This document shows positions 34,078 through 44,704 of a stretch of DNA of 64,000 bases, piece by piece. The translations under genes were made by a program, and so were the position numbers. Source of the DNA: Desmospora activa DSM 45169 (lineage in GTDB: Bacteria; Bacillota; Bacilli; Thermoactinomycetales; DSM-45169); the NCBI RefSeq assembly GCF_003046315.1, contig NZ_PZZP01000001.1:2294001-2358000 (forward strand), given 5' to 3'. The notes beneath the pieces are model-generated. The model saw only the letters and a program-made list of their open reading frames with translations, had not been told where the DNA came from and searched no databases. The stretch's first letter is position 1. Every line of letters begins with the position of its first letter.

Positions 34078-35589
34078 TTATATCCCCTTGGTTGATTCCC
34101 AATAAGCTTGATCTAACGTCTTCAGCTTTTTTTCCGTCTGCGTCCGGTAAGTATCGATATAAGCTTGAGGTTCCTTGGGATTGGGCCAGCGATTGATTTT
34201 TCCGCTAGTGGGGGAAATGATCTTACTGACCGCTCCACATCCTAAACCGATAATGGTTTGTCGCTCTTCCATGATGATGATGTTGTAGAGACTCTCCTCA
34301 CCGGGAAGTGCATAGCCGACGTTTTCCTGGTTGCCGAGAATATTTTTTTGCCGGTATAGGTAGTAGGGAACATAGCCGTGTTTGCCCGTCCAATCCCGTG
34401 CCTCCGCCACCATGCGCGCAATCACTTCTCCGGGAGCCACTGGATATTTTTCCGGGTTTCGCGTCATATGCGACCCTCGTTTAAAAGAAAGGGTGTGAAC
34501 CGTTAGCGATTCCGGCATCAGCTCTTCCATCATTGTCAGCGACTGCCGAAACGTATCCAATCCTTCCCCAGGCAAACCGATGATCAAATCCATATTGATA
34601 TTGTTTAAGCCCATTTCCCGGGCAAGCGCGTACTTTTCCAGTGTTTCTTTCACCGTGTGGTGGCGACCGATCAGTTTAAGCGTATCCTCCTTGAAGCTTT
34701 GAGGATTGATACTGATCCGATCCACCTGCCATCGCTTCAACAAATCCAACTTTTCTCGCTCCAGCGTATCGGGACGACCTGCCTCCACCGTCAACTCCCG
34801 TACACGATCAAAATTGGGAATACACGCTTTCATCCGTTCAAACAAAGCTTCCAACTGTTCCGCCGTAATCGAGGTGGGCGTCCCTCCGCCAAAATAGATG
34901 GTCGTAACCGGAAGGCCGCGATTTTTTAGCCACTCTCCCGTCGCTTCAATCTCCCAGTGAAGCCCTTCCAGAAAATCTTCTACTGATCCGTTCCGCCCTT
35001 GGATGGCATAAGCGGGAAACGTACAGTAAGCGCATTTGGTCGGACAAAAGGGAATACCGACATATAAACTAACTTCCCGGTCTAATCGATACAGATCGGG
35101 TAACACCGTTGTCTGCCGCTCCACAATCTCATCCAATAGATCTAGCTTATTCGGTGCCAAACGGTAATCCCGCTCCAGAATCGCCCTCGCCTCAGCTGTG
35201 GACATCCCTTCCAGTAACAGATTGTGCAACAACTTGGTCGGGCGCACACCGGTTAGAATTCCCCAGGGTTGCCGCATTCCACACGCTTCTTCCAATACTT
35301 GCAGAAAGGCGTGATTCACCACTTGTTTTACCCGTTTGCGCCGGGTCCGTTCATCCTGTGCCGACACATGCTCCCGACGATGGGAGCCATGCCAAGCTTG
35401 ATCGTGGGCAGGATCGCTCAAGGTGACAGCCACTTTTACCTCATCGCCTTCATCCACGGTAAAATGGACGATGGCATCCGTCCCCTCTTGGTTTTCCACC
35501 ACTTTTACTCCAGGAAAAAACAACCCGGCGATCAGTTCCAGATCACGATAAAAAGCCGTAGCAATGCCGGATACATGTAATCGCTTCAT
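34078..35589 (-). CDS. hemZ: HemZ-type coproporphyrinogen III oxidase-like radical SAM protein
   Basis: 503 residues. The radical-SAM cluster CPTKCAYC is preceded by SLYVGIPF, as in HemN/HemZ proteins, and followed by YFGGGTPTSI. The long N-terminal extension of about 170 residues is the HemZ hallmark. Proposed to act in anaerobic heme synthesis, though the exact reaction of HemZ is unsettled. ATG 35589 has AGGTGAG upstream. In Bacillus hemZ also lies in the relA-dtd-hisS-aspS neighbourhood, and that grouping is kept here with insertions. Confidence 0.92.
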   Translation of the reverse strand: MKRLHVSGIATAFYRDLELIAGLFFPGVKVVENQEGTDAIVHFTVDEGDEVKVAVTLSDPAHDQAWHGSHRREHVSAQDERTRRKRVKQVVNHAFLQVLEEACGMRQPWGILTGVRPTKLLHNLLLEGMSTAEARAILERDYRLAPNKLDLLDEIVERQTTVLPDLYRLDREVSLYVGIPFCPTKCAYCTFPAYAIQGRNGSVEDFLEGLHWEIEATGEWLKNRGLPVTTIYFGGGTPTSITAEQLEALFERMKACIPNFDRVRELTVEAGRPDTLEREKLDLLKRWQVDRISINPQSFKEDTLKLIGRHHTVKETLEKYALAREMGLNNINMDLIIGLPGEGLDTFRQSLTMMEELMPESLTVHTLSFKRGSHMTRNPEKYPVAPGEVIARMVAEARDWTGKHGYVPYYLYRQKNILGNQENVGYALPGEESLYNIIIMEERQTIIGLGCGAVSKIISPTSGKINRWPNPKEPQAYIDTYRTQTEKKLKTLDQAYWESTKGI

Positions 35590-35823
35590 CCGTCTCACCT
35601 GACACCCATCCGGTGCAAGGTGTCTTCCCCCTTTGATAACCCGAATTCACCTTTCCCCAGTCTATCCCACCGGCAGCGGGAAATCAACGCGGGAGCGGTA
35701 AAGGATAAATTCTTCCCCTAGTAGAGACGCAGTTTCTTTCAACAGGATCTGTCAAATGAAAAGGATCTTTTCCTGTCTTGTAGAAGAGATATTTTCAACC
35801 CTCATCCAAAAGGAGGAAAAAGT

Positions 35824-36567
35824 ATGAGTCAACCTGACGCATATGATCCCTTCGCCGTAATCTATCATCAACATTGGGGCTATTTTCCCGATCGATTCTG
35901 GCCCATCCTGGAAGAGCGTATTCTAAGTCATCTTCCAGCAGACGCCTCCATCCTCGATTTGTGTTGTGGCACTGGTGGATTGGCTAAAAAGCTGACAGAA
36001 GCCGGGTGGGATGTAACCGGGGTGGACGGATCCGTTTCAATGCTGGAAATCGCCCGCCGGGAAGCACCACATGCCCACTTCCTCCACTCCGATGCACGGG
36101 AGTTTCACTTGGAAACGAAATTTCATGCCGCTCTCTCCACTTTTGACAGCTTAAACCACATCCTAGAGTGGGAGGGATTAAAACAAACATTTACGAATGT
36201 TTACCACACTCTATTGCCCGGAGGAGTCTTCTTTTTTGATCTCAATATGCAGGAAGGATACCACCGTCGCTGGCAGGGTCAATTTCATATTGTGCATACG
36301 AACCACGCAGTGATGGTTACATCCCGCTACGACGAGCAACGCCTGGCTGAGATGGATTTTACACTGTTTACCTTGGAACAAGATGACTGGCATCGCACTA
36401 ATTTCACCTTGACACAGCGTTGTTATGAGGAAGAGGAAGTAACCCGCGAATTGCAGGAAGCCGGCTTCTCCGATGTAAAGGTACATGATGCCGCCCTTTT
36501 TGGTTGGGATCAAACTGGTCGTTCCTTTTTCTATGCTCGCAAATCATCGGAAGGAGTAAGTGGATAA
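35824..36567 (+). CDS. Class I SAM-dependent methyltransferase
   Basis: 247 residues. Motif I SILDLCCGTGGLAKKL with acidic loop VTGVDGSVSML, then an F(D)SLNHILE post-motif, typical of small-molecule methyltransferases. AAGGAGG precedes the ATG. Substrate unknown. The 214-nt space to the next gene carries a short tryptophan-rich open stretch without a start, which I do not call. Confidence 0.9.
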   Translation: MSQPDAYDPFAVIYHQHWGYFPDRFWPILEERILSHLPADASILDLCCGTGGLAKKLTEAGWDVTGVDGSVSMLEIARREAPHAHFLHSDAREFHLETKFHAALSTFDSLNHILEWEGLKQTFTNVYHTLLPGGVFFFDLNMQEGYHRRWQGQFHIVHTNHAVMVTSRYDEQRLAEMDFTLFTLEQDDWHRTNFTLTQRCYEEEEVTRELQEAGFSDVKVHDAALFGWDQTGRSFFYARKSSEGVSG

Positions 36568-36781
36568 TAATGCATTTGATCTATTTATTATTCATCGCTA
36601 TGATGGAAAAGATGGTCGGATGAAAAAGCGTGGAGACTGGTACAAAAAAGACAGCCCTTTGACCACTCCACATGGCTAAAGCAGTGGGATTCTTGGGTAG
36701 GTAAAGTTTACCTGCCGGCAAAACACACATATAAGGAAATCCTCTACTCCTTTTCATCCCATATTTGAGGTGACAATCGTT

Positions 36782-38128
36782 TTGAAAACATCAACCTTAT
36801 CCCTTCAGGATTATGTCAAATTTATTATCCCTTCTTTGCTCGGTATCTTTCTGTTTATGATTCCAATCTCTGTTGATGGGGAAGCCACCATTCCTGTCGC
36901 CCTGTTGGCTGGATGGGTGCAAGAGCAGTTTGAGCAGTGGCTGCCGGCTGTGGCGACGATGATTTTATTTTTAACCGCAATCGGATCGCTTGTAACCAAA
37001 TGGCTCCAGCCCGGTTTTATTCGACGTTCTCCCTTTTTAACCGCTTTGCTCCATGTATCACCGTTGTGGTTAATCGCCCGTCTGCTCGCTTGTGCTTTTG
37101 CCGTCATGGTCTTTTTTCAGGCAGGTCCCGCCTTTATCACCTCAGAGGATACTGGAGGCCTAATTCTATTTGATCTGGTAGCGGTTTTGTTGTCCGTCTT
37201 TCTGTTTGCGGGATTGCTGCTGCCACTGCTGCTTGACTTTGGGCTGTTGGAGTTGTGTGGTGCGCTGTTGACCAAAATCATGCGTCCCATCTTTACTTTG
37301 CCCGGTCGTTCTTCGATCGATTGTGTCGCTTCCTGGATGGGAGACGGGACGATCGGGGTGTTGCTCACCAACAAACAGTATACAGAAGGATATTACACCA
37401 AGCGGGAAGCTGCCGTCATCGGTACCACTTTTTCTGTCGTTTCGATCACTTTTACCATTGTGGTTTTGGATCAACTGAATTTAACTCATCTGTTCCTGCC
37501 CTACTACCTGACAATCGTGCTGGCCGGTCTTGTCGCCGCGGTGGTGATGCCGCGCATCCCTCCGCTCTCCCGTAAAAAGGACGACTATGCACCCAGTGCG
37601 GATCCTCGACCGGATCAATCGATTCCCGCCCATCGAAACCCGTTTTCATGGGGAGTGGAGCTAGCCGCCCGTCGCGCAAGTACAAAGCAGTTTTCATCCG
37701 TTATCGTAAACGGTTTAAAAAATGTGCTCGATATGTGGGTAGGTGTTATCCCGATCGTGATGTGCATCGGCACTATCGCCCTCATCATCGCCGAATACAC
37801 CCCGCTTTTTCAATGGCTGGGGGCTCCGTTTGTCCCGATCTTGACGCTGTTGCAGGTGCCGGAAGCGGCCCAAGCGGCGCAAACGATGGTGATCGGCTTT
37901 GCCGATATGCTCCTACCCGCCATCATCGGCAGCGGCATTGAAAGCGAGTTTACTCGCTTTGTGATTGCCTGTGTCTCAGTGACGCAGTTGATCTATCTAT
38001 CGGAAGTCGGAGGGTTGCTGCTCGGCTCCAAGGTTCCCGTCAATTTTATCGACTTGGTGTTAATCTTCCTCCTGCGTACCCTGATCACATTGCCGGTTAT
38101 CGTATTAATGGCTCATCTCATCTTTTGA
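36782..38128 (+). CDS. YjiH-family membrane protein with nucleoside-recognition (Gate) domains
   Basis: A 448-residue protein with about ten segments. Gate-domain hallmarks are SSIDCVASWMGDGTIGVLLT in the first half and MVIGFADMLLPAIIGSGIES in the second. YjiH relatives are putative transporters related to concentrative nucleoside carriers and spore maturation proteins. TTG 36782 is chosen because GAGGTG lies 9 nt upstream; an in-frame GTG at 36770 overlaps that site. Function unknown. Confidence 0.85.
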   Translation: MKTSTLSLQDYVKFIIPSLLGIFLFMIPISVDGEATIPVALLAGWVQEQFEQWLPAVATMILFLTAIGSLVTKWLQPGFIRRSPFLTALLHVSPLWLIARLLACAFAVMVFFQAGPAFITSEDTGGLILFDLVAVLLSVFLFAGLLLPLLLDFGLLELCGALLTKIMRPIFTLPGRSSIDCVASWMGDGTIGVLLTNKQYTEGYYTKREAAVIGTTFSVVSITFTIVVLDQLNLTHLFLPYYLTIVLAGLVAAVVMPRIPPLSRKKDDYAPSADPRPDQSIPAHRNPFSWGVELAARRASTKQFSSVIVNGLKNVLDMWVGVIPIVMCIGTIALIIAEYTPLFQWLGAPFVPILTLLQVPEAAQAAQTMVIGFADMLLPAIIGSGIESEFTRFVIACVSVTQLIYLSEVGGLLLGSKVPVNFIDLVLIFLLRTLITLPVIVLMAHLIF

Positions 38129-38133
38129 CAATG

Positions 38134-38165
38134 AAAAAGCCCTGGAATCTGATCCAGGGCTTTTT
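38134..38165. terminator. Terminator after the YjiH-type gene
   Basis: Stem AAAAAGCCCTGGA / TCCAGGGCTTTTT with a six-base loop, U tracts on both strands, between converging genes. Confidence 0.9.
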
Positions 38166-38180
38166 ATCGTTTATTGGCAT

Positions 38181-38906
38181 TTAACGGCTAACCTTAGAAG
38201 CGTGAAACGGACATTCTCCCTCTTTCTGGGGGGTATTATCGTCCGGGAAGAAGTACATCTTCCACGGTATAAGCTCGCTGCTGGTGATCGGGCCGAGGTC
38301 AGGATGCGGGCCGATTGCATCAAAGGCTTCAAGTCGTTTGCGGATCGTTTTACGAGCGTTTACACCGCCTTTCTCTCCCGGCTTCAAGCCATCAAAGATG
38401 GTGATAGACTGAAACATCAAAACCAGTCCATCCCCTAAGTTGCGGCTCTTTTTTAATTGATAGGAAGGTGCACAGCCAAACACAAACATTTGCTCACCGT
38501 GAAAGCAAAAATTCCACTCCGGTTCTTGCGGTGATAGTGGCTTATCCGAGGGCCACGGTTCCTCATCTTGTTCGTGGAGAAAATGTAAGCTGTCCCAAAA
38601 CATTTGCCGGTATTCGTCATGGTTCAATTGCTGTTCTGGTGGTGCGATCAAGATGGCCAGCGTTAGCAATCCGTTCGCCTGACGCGTTCGCTCAACAAAG
38701 GTAGCCAATGCTGATACCATATCTTCACTTCGATGGTGATCGGCATAAGCGAATAACACTTCGTTTTTACTCAAGGCTTGAGTGCCAAAGTAACAAGGAA
38801 AATCCGGCCTTGATACTTTGGCGGTAAATTGTTGGTATGATCGTTTCACCCAATTTGGAGTTGTGTCGGCGTTTTGATCAAAATCCTGCGGTGAGAGCAA
38901 ATGCAT
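38181..38906 (-). CDS. YqcI/YcgG-family protein (putative heme-dependent N-hydroxylase fold)
   Basis: 241 residues with the family blocks FPCYFGTQAL near residue 36, WNFCFHGEQMFVFG in the middle, SRNLGDGLVLMFQ, and a C-terminal WKMYFFPDDN ... CPFH. The family includes GntA, a heme-dependent hydroxylase of the guanitoxin pathway, but most members, like this one, stand alone with unknown substrate. GGGAGGAG precedes the ATG. No biosynthetic cluster adjoins it, so a toxin role should not be assumed. Confidence 0.85.
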   Translation of the reverse strand: MHLLSPQDFDQNADTTPNWVKRSYQQFTAKVSRPDFPCYFGTQALSKNEVLFAYADHHRSEDMVSALATFVERTRQANGLLTLAILIAPPEQQLNHDEYRQMFWDSLHFLHEQDEEPWPSDKPLSPQEPEWNFCFHGEQMFVFGCAPSYQLKKSRNLGDGLVLMFQSITIFDGLKPGEKGGVNARKTIRKRLEAFDAIGPHPDLGPITSSELIPWKMYFFPDDNTPQKEGECPFHASKVSR

Positions 38907-39202
38907 TTTTAACTCCTCCCACTATAATTTCATATAATCCAAAAATTCAATAATGATTCTTCCCTTTTGACTTTTATTGTTTTATCTGATTCCACAAAAA
39001 TATATCGCGAAACGTCTCCGCTTTTCGATCAACCCTTTCCTGTTGATTCTTTATGGATTATCATCATCCATTTTCCAACTTCTATCTTATGGGAAGAGTT
39101 ACGACAATGAAAGCAAAAAATGATGATACCGTTCCATTTGAAAAGGGTAATCACAGAAAGATGGAGCATGATAAATAGAAACGATTGATGGAGGGTATGC
39201 AT

Positions 39203-39343
39203 ATGCCGAAAAAAGGGGACCGAACCGTGGAAAAGCCAATCGGTAACCAATCCGAATCCAACCTCTCACCTTATGAGACAAAGTCGAAACAGGGAAACGA
39301 TCCTACCGAGCAAACTTCCTCTGACAAAAAAAGAAACACATAG
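39203..39343 (+). CDS. Small hydrophilic protein (46 residues)
   Basis: ATG 39203 with GGAGG eight bases upstream; the product starts MPKKGDRTVEKPIGNQSESN, is rich in Lys, Ser, Asn and Gln and has no hydrophobic segment, like several minor spore or stress proteins. No family recognised. A perfect 22-bp terminator begins six bases after the stop. Confidence 0.55.
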   Translation: MPKKGDRTVEKPIGNQSESNLSPYETKSKQGNDPTEQTSSDKKRNT

Positions 39344-39348
39344 GCCGC

Positions 39349-39400
39349 AAAAAAAGAAACCCAACAGAGAGCTCTATATCTCTGTTGGGTTTCTTTTTTT
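39349..39400. terminator. Long bidirectional terminator between the small gene and tkt
   Basis: Perfect 22-bp stem (A7 GAAACCCAACAGAGA with its complement) and an eight-base loop, U7 on both strands. Serves both converging genes. Confidence 0.95.
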
Positions 39401-39421
39401 ACAACGTTCCAATCTGTTTTA

Positions 39422-41440
39422 TTAAGACTGAAGTACCCGCTCCACATGTGCGATTACATTATCTACGGTAAAGCCGTATCGTTCCAGCACCACCCCACCA
39501 GGAGCGGAAGCACCGAAGGTGTCAATGCCGATAATACTGCCACCATCGCCAGCTACTCTATCCCAGCCGGAGGGATGAGCCGCTTCGACGACAACACGAG
39601 CTTTAATAGCGGCAGGTAGAACGGTTTCGCGGTAAGCCTCATCCTGTTTAAAGAACAGCTCACGGCTGGGCATGCTGACCACCCGTGCTTGCACACCCCG
39701 TTCAGCCAAGCGTAAGCGTGCCTGTACCGCTAGGCTAACCTCAGAGCCCGTCGCCACCAGAATCACATCGGGTTGGCCGTGTTCAGCATCGGCTAAGATA
39801 TATCCACCTTTGGCCACGCCGGCGGTCGCTTTTTCCGCCGACCCTTCCAGGATGGGAAGTCCTTGGCGGGACAGGGCGAGGGCGACAGGCCCCTCCCGGT
39901 GTTCCATGGCAAAGCGATAAGCCGCTACCGTTTCATTGCCATCGGCAGGGCGGAAGGATGTTAAGTTAGGGATCAGGCGCAAGGACGGCAACTGCTCTAC
40001 CGGCTCATGGGTAGGACCATCTTCACCGACGGAGATGCTGTCATGAGTAAATACATACAGCACCGGCAGCTTGCTCAATGCCGCCAAGCGGACAGAAGGG
40101 CGCAGGTAATCGGAGAAGACCAGGAAGGTAGCGCCAAAGGGACGCACCCCACCGTGGAGGGCCATTCCGTTGAGGGCGGCACCCATGGCGTGTTCTCGTA
40201 CGCCAAACCATACATTGCGCCCAGAGTAATCATCAACGTGATAAACGGCTTCCCCTTTTAGATCGGTTTTGTTGGAAGAGGCCAGATCTGCCGATCCCCC
40301 AAACAGTTCCGGTACTCGCCGGGCCAAAGCATTCAACGCTTCTCCGGAAGCGGCACGGGTCGCCATTCCCTTCGCATCCGGTGAATAGGTCGGCAGCTCT
40401 GCATCCCAATCAGCGGGAAGCTCTCCCTCGATCACACGCTCCAGCTGCTGGGCCAGTTCCGGATATTTTTGGCGGTAGGATTGCAGCAGCGTTTGCCACT
40501 CCTGTTCAAATCCGGCGCCTTTTTCCTGTAACGCGGCGAAGTGTTGCTGTGCCTCCTCCGGAACAAAGAAAGGCTCATCCCACTCCCAACCGTAGGCTTC
40601 CCGCACTTTGGCCGCTTCTTCCGCACCGATTGGGGCACCGTGGATTTTATGTGTTCCCGCTAAGCTGGGGCTGCCAAAGCCGATCGTTGTTTTCACCTCG
40701 ATCAGCGTAGGTTTAGTCGTTTCCGCTTGCGCTTGCTCAATCGCTCGACTGATGGCATCGAGGTCGTTTTCATCCTCCACCCGTACCACTTGCCAACCAT
40801 ATGCCTCAAAACGCTGTTGCACATCTTCCGTAAAGGCGTGAGCCGTCTGCCCGTCCAGGGAGATATCGTTGGAATCGTAGAGGGCAATTAATTTACCCAG
40901 CTTTAAGTGACCGGCCAAAGAAGCGGCTTCTGCGGCAATCCCTTCCATCAAGTCGCCATCGGAACAGATGGAATACGTAAAATGATCGATCACAGGAAAC
41001 CCTTCGCGGTTGTATGTGGCGGCTAGATGGGCTTCCGCCATCGCCATACCGACGGCGTTGGAGATTCCTTGCCCCAGCGGACCCGTGGTCGCTTCCACTC
41101 CAGGCGTACCGTGGTTGGCTTCTGGGTGACCTGGGGTTTTACTGCCCCATTGGCGAAAGTTTTTTAGTTCATCCAAGGACAAATCATAGCCAAACAAATG
41201 TAGTAAACTGTAGAGCAACATCGAGCCATGTCCCGCCGACAAAATAAAGCGGTCGCGGTTGAACCAGTCCGGATTGACCGGATTGTGTCTCATATGACGT
41301 GCCCACAATGTGTATGCCATCGGTGCCGCTCCCATGGGCATACCAGGATGACCGGAATTGGCTTTTTCCACCCCATCGATGGAGAGGATACGAATGGTGT
41401 TGACAGCGAGTTGCTCCGTTGATCGGTGATTTTGTGGCAT
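39422..41440 (-). CDS. tkt: Transketolase
   Basis: Thiamine-diphosphate enzyme of the pentose phosphate pathway, 672 residues. [18 protein letters not shown] near the N-terminus, the ThDP motif with GDGDLMEG-like [10 protein letters not shown], the transketolase signature [19 protein letters not shown] and C-terminal [16 protein letters not shown] lies 11 nt before the ATG. It sits between the hemZ region and dtd-relA, an insertion relative to the Bacillus order. Confidence 0.97.
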   Translation of the reverse strand: MPQNHRSTEQLAVNTIRILSIDGVEKANSGHPGMPMGAAPMAYTLWARHMRHNPVNPDWFNRDRFILSAGHGSMLLYSLLHLFGYDLSLDELKNFRQWGSKTPGHPEANHGTPGVEATTGPLGQGISNAVGMAMAEAHLAATYNREGFPVIDHFTYSICSDGDLMEGIAAEAASLAGHLKLGKLIALYDSNDISLDGQTAHAFTEDVQQRFEAYGWQVVRVEDENDLDAISRAIEQAQAETTKPTLIEVKTTIGFGSPSLAGTHKIHGAPIGAEEAAKVREAYGWEWDEPFFVPEEAQQHFAALQEKGAGFEQEWQTLLQSYRQKYPELAQQLERVIEGELPADWDAELPTYSPDAKGMATRAASGEALNALARRVPELFGGSADLASSNKTDLKGEAVYHVDDYSGRNVWFGVREHAMGAALNGMALHGGVRPFGATFLVFSDYLRPSVRLAALSKLPVLYVFTHDSISVGEDGPTHEPVEQLPSLRLIPNLTSFRPADGNETVAAYRFAMEHREGPVALALSRQGLPILEGSAEKATAGVAKGGYILADAEHGQPDVILVATGSEVSLAVQARLRLAERGVQARVVSMPSRELFFKQDEAYRETVLPAAIKARVVVEAAHPSGWDRVAGDGGSIIGIDTFGASAPGGVVLERYGFTVDNVIAHVERVLQS

Positions 41441-41545
41441 GGAGTTAAACGCCTCCTTGTTAAATTCGACAATCGTTTAAGCTTGTTGCTTCGCTATATT
41501 TTAAGGCGAGTGAGATTTTAATGTCCAGGTGTTGTTGCTGTTTGT

Positions 41546-41983
41546 TTACTTTTCCAAAATCAAGGTGACCGGGCCGTCATTGGTAAGAGATACCTGCATC
41601 ATCGCTCCAAATACCCCGGTCTCCACCGGAACACCCCATTGACGCAGCCGTTCGTTGAAACGGTCATACAAGCGTGTCGCCTCATCCGGGTGGGCGGCTG
41701 CCATAAAGTTGGGGCGTCTTCCTTTGCGACAGTCCCCGTACAGCGTAAACTGGGAGACAGATAATATGCTGCCCCCCACATCCAGTAGCGAGCGGTTCAT
41801 CTTTCCTGCTTCATCTTCAAAAATACGTAAGTGGACGAGCTTTTCCGCACACCAGCCGATTTCTGCTTCTCCGTCACCGTCGCTAAAGCCGACCAGACAG
41901 ACCAGCCCGTGTGCGATCGCTCCCGTTGTTTTCCCATCCACCGAGACATGGGCATCTTTTGCCCGCTGGACAACGATACGCAC
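41546..41983 (-). CDS. dtd: D-aminoacyl-tRNA deacylase
   Basis: Removes D-amino acids mischarged on tRNA. 145 residues with [10 protein letters not shown] and the Gly-cisPro motif NDGPVT. The start is GTG 41983, six bases after GGAGG, giving the family start [17 protein letters not shown]; the ATG at 41989 abuts the ribosome site and adds two codons. It lies 24 nt after relA in the usual relA-dtd operon. Confidence 0.95.
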   Translation of the reverse strand: MRIVVQRAKDAHVSVDGKTTGAIAHGLVCLVGFSDGDGEAEIGWCAEKLVHLRIFEDEAGKMNRSLLDVGGSILSVSQFTLYGDCRKGRRPNFMAAAHPDEATRLYDRFNERLRQWGVPVETGVFGAMMQVSLTNDGPVTLILEK

Positions 41984-42007
41984 ACCCATCCTCCTTCGAC
42001 GCTTTCG

Positions 42008-44164
42008 TCATTGCATAATGCGTTGCACACTATAAATATCGCGCACCCGTTTGATTTTTTCTACCACTGACCGTAAGTGTCCCAGATTGTGAATGGAGAT
42101 AGAGAGATTGATCGTGGCCATCCCACGGCGATCCGCGCGGCCGCTAACAGCGGTCAGGTTGACGCCGGTTCCTGAAACCGCTTGCAGCACCTCATTGAGC
42201 AGCCCTTGCCGATCCAGTCCTGTCGCTTCCAAATCCACATTGTAAAAGTAATCGGCCAACCCTTCCCATTCCACCGGGACCATCCGGGCTTCCTCCACTT
42301 GTGTTAAGTTGGGACAACCCACTCGATGAACCGATACCCCTCGCCCCTGTGTGACGAAACCTTGAATATCGTCTCCCGGTACCGGATTACAGCAGCGGGA
42401 AAGGCGCACCAACAGGTTATCCACGCCTTTTACCTTGACACCAAACCCATTCCGATTGCGATGACGGGAAGGCATCGCCTTTACATCTGGGAGTACAAAC
42501 GGCTTCTCCTCTTCCGTCTGTAACCCTTCCGTCAGCCGGTTGACCACCTGTGCCGGGGAAATGCCGCCATAACCGACAGCAGCAAACATATCCTCCACTT
42601 CCGGGAAGTTAAACTGTTGGGCTACTTCTTTCGCCCGCTCCCCGCTCAACAAACCGGCTCCGTCGACGTCTTGCTTTTTCAAGGCAGCATCCAACATCTC
42701 CTGCCCCTTGGCTACACTCTCTTCCCGCCGCTCTTTTTTAAACCAATTGCGGATCTTATTGCGGGCTTGGGATGATTTAACCAGTTTCAACCAATCGCGG
42801 CTGGGTCCATAACTGTGTTTGGAAGTGAGAATTTCGACGATATCGCCGGTTTTTAACTGGTGATCAAGGGGAACGATTTTATTATTCACCTTGGCGCCGA
42901 TACAGCGGTTACCGACCTCGGTATGAATGCGATAGGCAAAGTCGATCGGGACGGAACCCACCGGTAGCTCCAACACATCCCCTTTGGGGGTAAATACAAA
43001 GACAGCGTCCGAAAACCAATCCATCTTCAGGTTTTCCACGAATTCCTGCGCATCGTTGGTCTCCTGTTGCAACTCCAGGATCTCGCGGAAAAACTTCAGT
43101 TTTTCATTGAAGGTGCTGCCGTCGTTTTGGTTGCCTTCCTTATAAGCCCAGTGAGCAGCGATCCCGTATTCGGCGATGCGATGCATCTCTTTTGTCCGGA
43201 TCTGCACTTCGATCGGTTCTCCCTTAGGGCCGATCACCGTCGTGTGTAGCGATTGATATAAATTGGCCTTGGGCATGGCGATATAATCTTTAAACCGCCC
43301 CGGCATCGGCTTCCAGATCGTGTGGATAATCCCCAGAACCGCATAACAGTCCCGCACAGAATCGACAATCACCCGCACCGCCAGCAGGTCGTAGATTTCA
43401 TTGAATTGTTTGTGGTCTTTTACCATTTTGCGATAAATGCTGTAAATGTGCTTGGGCCGTCCCGAGATGTCCGCAGTGATGATCATCTGTTGCAATCGCT
43501 CCAGCAACGTGGCGATCACTTCATCCAGATACTGCTCCCGCTCCGCCCGCTTTTTCTTCATCAGATTCACAATGCGGTAATACTGCTGCGGGTTAATGGT
43601 ACGAAGGGCACTATCCTCCAACTCCCATTTGATCGTGGATATACCCAGGCGGTGGGCCAGCGGGGCAAAGATCTCCAGGGTTTCCTGAGCGATCCGTCGC
43701 CGTTTGGCTTCCGGCAAATATTTCAAGGTGCGCATGTTATGGAGGCGGTCCGCCAGCTTGATGAGGATGACGCGTATATCTTGGGCCATCGCCACAAACA
43801 TCTTGCGGTGGTTTTCCGCTTGATGTTCCGCGTTGGATTTATACTTCATCCTTTTTTTCAGCTTGGTTAGCCCGTCTACGATCTGGGCGACCGTCTCACC
43901 AAAGGTTTCCTCCACCATTTCCAGGGTAACTCCGGTATCCTCTACCACATCGTGCAGAATGGCAGCAGTCAAAGTGGTGGCGTCCATCTGCAGGTTGGCC
44001 AGGATCCCCGCCACTGCCACCGGATGACGGATATACTCCTCCCCGGATTTGCGAACCTGGCCTTCGTGGGCTTTCTCAGCAAAGAGATACGCTTCCTTCA
44101 CTTGGGCCAACTCTTCTTTTTTTAGATAGCGTTCCGCTAACTTCAGCAATTCCTCTATGGACAT
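42008..44164 (-). CDS. relA: Bifunctional (p)ppGpp synthetase/hydrolase Rel
   Basis: Stringent-response enzyme, 718 residues. HD hydrolase domain with AAILHDVVEDTG, synthetase domain with PKANLYQSLHTTVIGPKG, TGS domain (VFVFTPKGDVLELPVGS), a zinc-finger-like region with RLSRCCNPVPGDDI, and a C-terminal ACT domain. Both catalytic halves look intact. Followed by dtd; the neighbours apt and recJ of Bacillus are not seen upstream. Confidence 0.97.
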   Translation of the reverse strand: MSIEELLKLAERYLKKEELAQVKEAYLFAEKAHEGQVRKSGEEYIRHPVAVAGILANLQMDATTLTAAILHDVVEDTGVTLEMVEETFGETVAQIVDGLTKLKKRMKYKSNAEHQAENHRKMFVAMAQDIRVILIKLADRLHNMRTLKYLPEAKRRRIAQETLEIFAPLAHRLGISTIKWELEDSALRTINPQQYYRIVNLMKKKRAEREQYLDEVIATLLERLQQMIITADISGRPKHIYSIYRKMVKDHKQFNEIYDLLAVRVIVDSVRDCYAVLGIIHTIWKPMPGRFKDYIAMPKANLYQSLHTTVIGPKGEPIEVQIRTKEMHRIAEYGIAAHWAYKEGNQNDGSTFNEKLKFFREILELQQETNDAQEFVENLKMDWFSDAVFVFTPKGDVLELPVGSVPIDFAYRIHTEVGNRCIGAKVNNKIVPLDHQLKTGDIVEILTSKHSYGPSRDWLKLVKSSQARNKIRNWFKKERREESVAKGQEMLDAALKKQDVDGAGLLSGERAKEVAQQFNFPEVEDMFAAVGYGGISPAQVVNRLTEGLQTEEEKPFVLPDVKAMPSRHRNRNGFGVKVKGVDNLLVRLSRCCNPVPGDDIQGFVTQGRGVSVHRVGCPNLTQVEEARMVPVEWEGLADYFYNVDLEATGLDRQGLLNEVLQAVSGTGVNLTAVSGRADRRGMATINLSISIHNLGHLRSVVEKIKRVRDIYSVQRIMQ

Positions 44165-44302
44165 ATCCCACTCACCTAGATGCTTATTTGAAAAGAGTTT
44201 TTCCTTATATTATCTATAAAATCAGCGAGTAAGTAAAGAGGAAGGTATAACACTACCGGCATCCGCCCAAACTGCCGCATCATCCATCGCTGTACTCCAA
44301 CC

Positions 44303-44325
44303 AAAAAACCCGGCATAGCCGGGTT
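44303..44325 (-). terminator. Terminator of the small membrane-protein gene
   Basis: Stem AACCCGGC-tat-GCCGGGTT then TTTT on the minus strand. Confidence 0.85.
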
Positions 44326-44335
44326 GTACTGCCTA

Positions 44336-44704
44336 TCACCGTGAACGACGGCTCTGTTTTTGCTGAAAAAAGAAACCGCCAGTTTTCCAACGAATATAGA
44401 GGAACAGGACAGAAAACAGAATCGCTTGGATCATCATCAGTGTGAAACGCAGTTTTTCTTCCTCCGCCGACTTCAGCAAAAACATCGCAACAAAAATTCC
44501 GCCATAGGCTACCAATTCAAATGAGAGCAAAAGCAACCGCCAAATGCGGTACAGATAAGATCGAATCTGGATATCGCCAGGGTTAAACAATTCCCGGAAA
44601 AGGGCGATAACGACAAACACCATCCATAAGACAAATCCAGATACCACTAATAAAGCAAAAGCGGCAACCAATTCTCTAAAAAAGGTTTGAATAAAGTCAA
44701 GCAT
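44336..44704 (-). CDS. Hypothetical three-segment membrane protein
   Basis: 122 residues from ATG 44704 (a TTG at 44713 next to AAGGAG is an alternative). Three hydrophobic segments (about 15-37, 60-80 and 92-108) and a basic, glutamine-rich tail. No family recognised. Monocistronic, between relA and addA. Confidence 0.65.
   Translation of the reverse strand: MLDFIQTFFRELVAAFALLVVSGFVLWMVFVVIALFRELFNPGDIQIRSYLYRIWRLLLLSFELVAYGGIFVAMFLLKSAEEEKLRFTLMMIQAILFSVLFLYIRWKTGGFFFQQKQSRRSR

Noticed and set aside
33790-34095. 101-residue frame between the antiporter and hemZ
   Set aside because: No ribosome site, runs through the hemZ terminator, composition reflects AT-rich non-coding DNA.
36577-36769. 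Open stretch on the plus strand rich in tryptophan (WLKQWDSWVGKVYLP) between the methyltransferase and YjiH-type genes
   Set aside because: No start codon or ribosome site and a stop closely upstream; perhaps a gene relic but not supportable.
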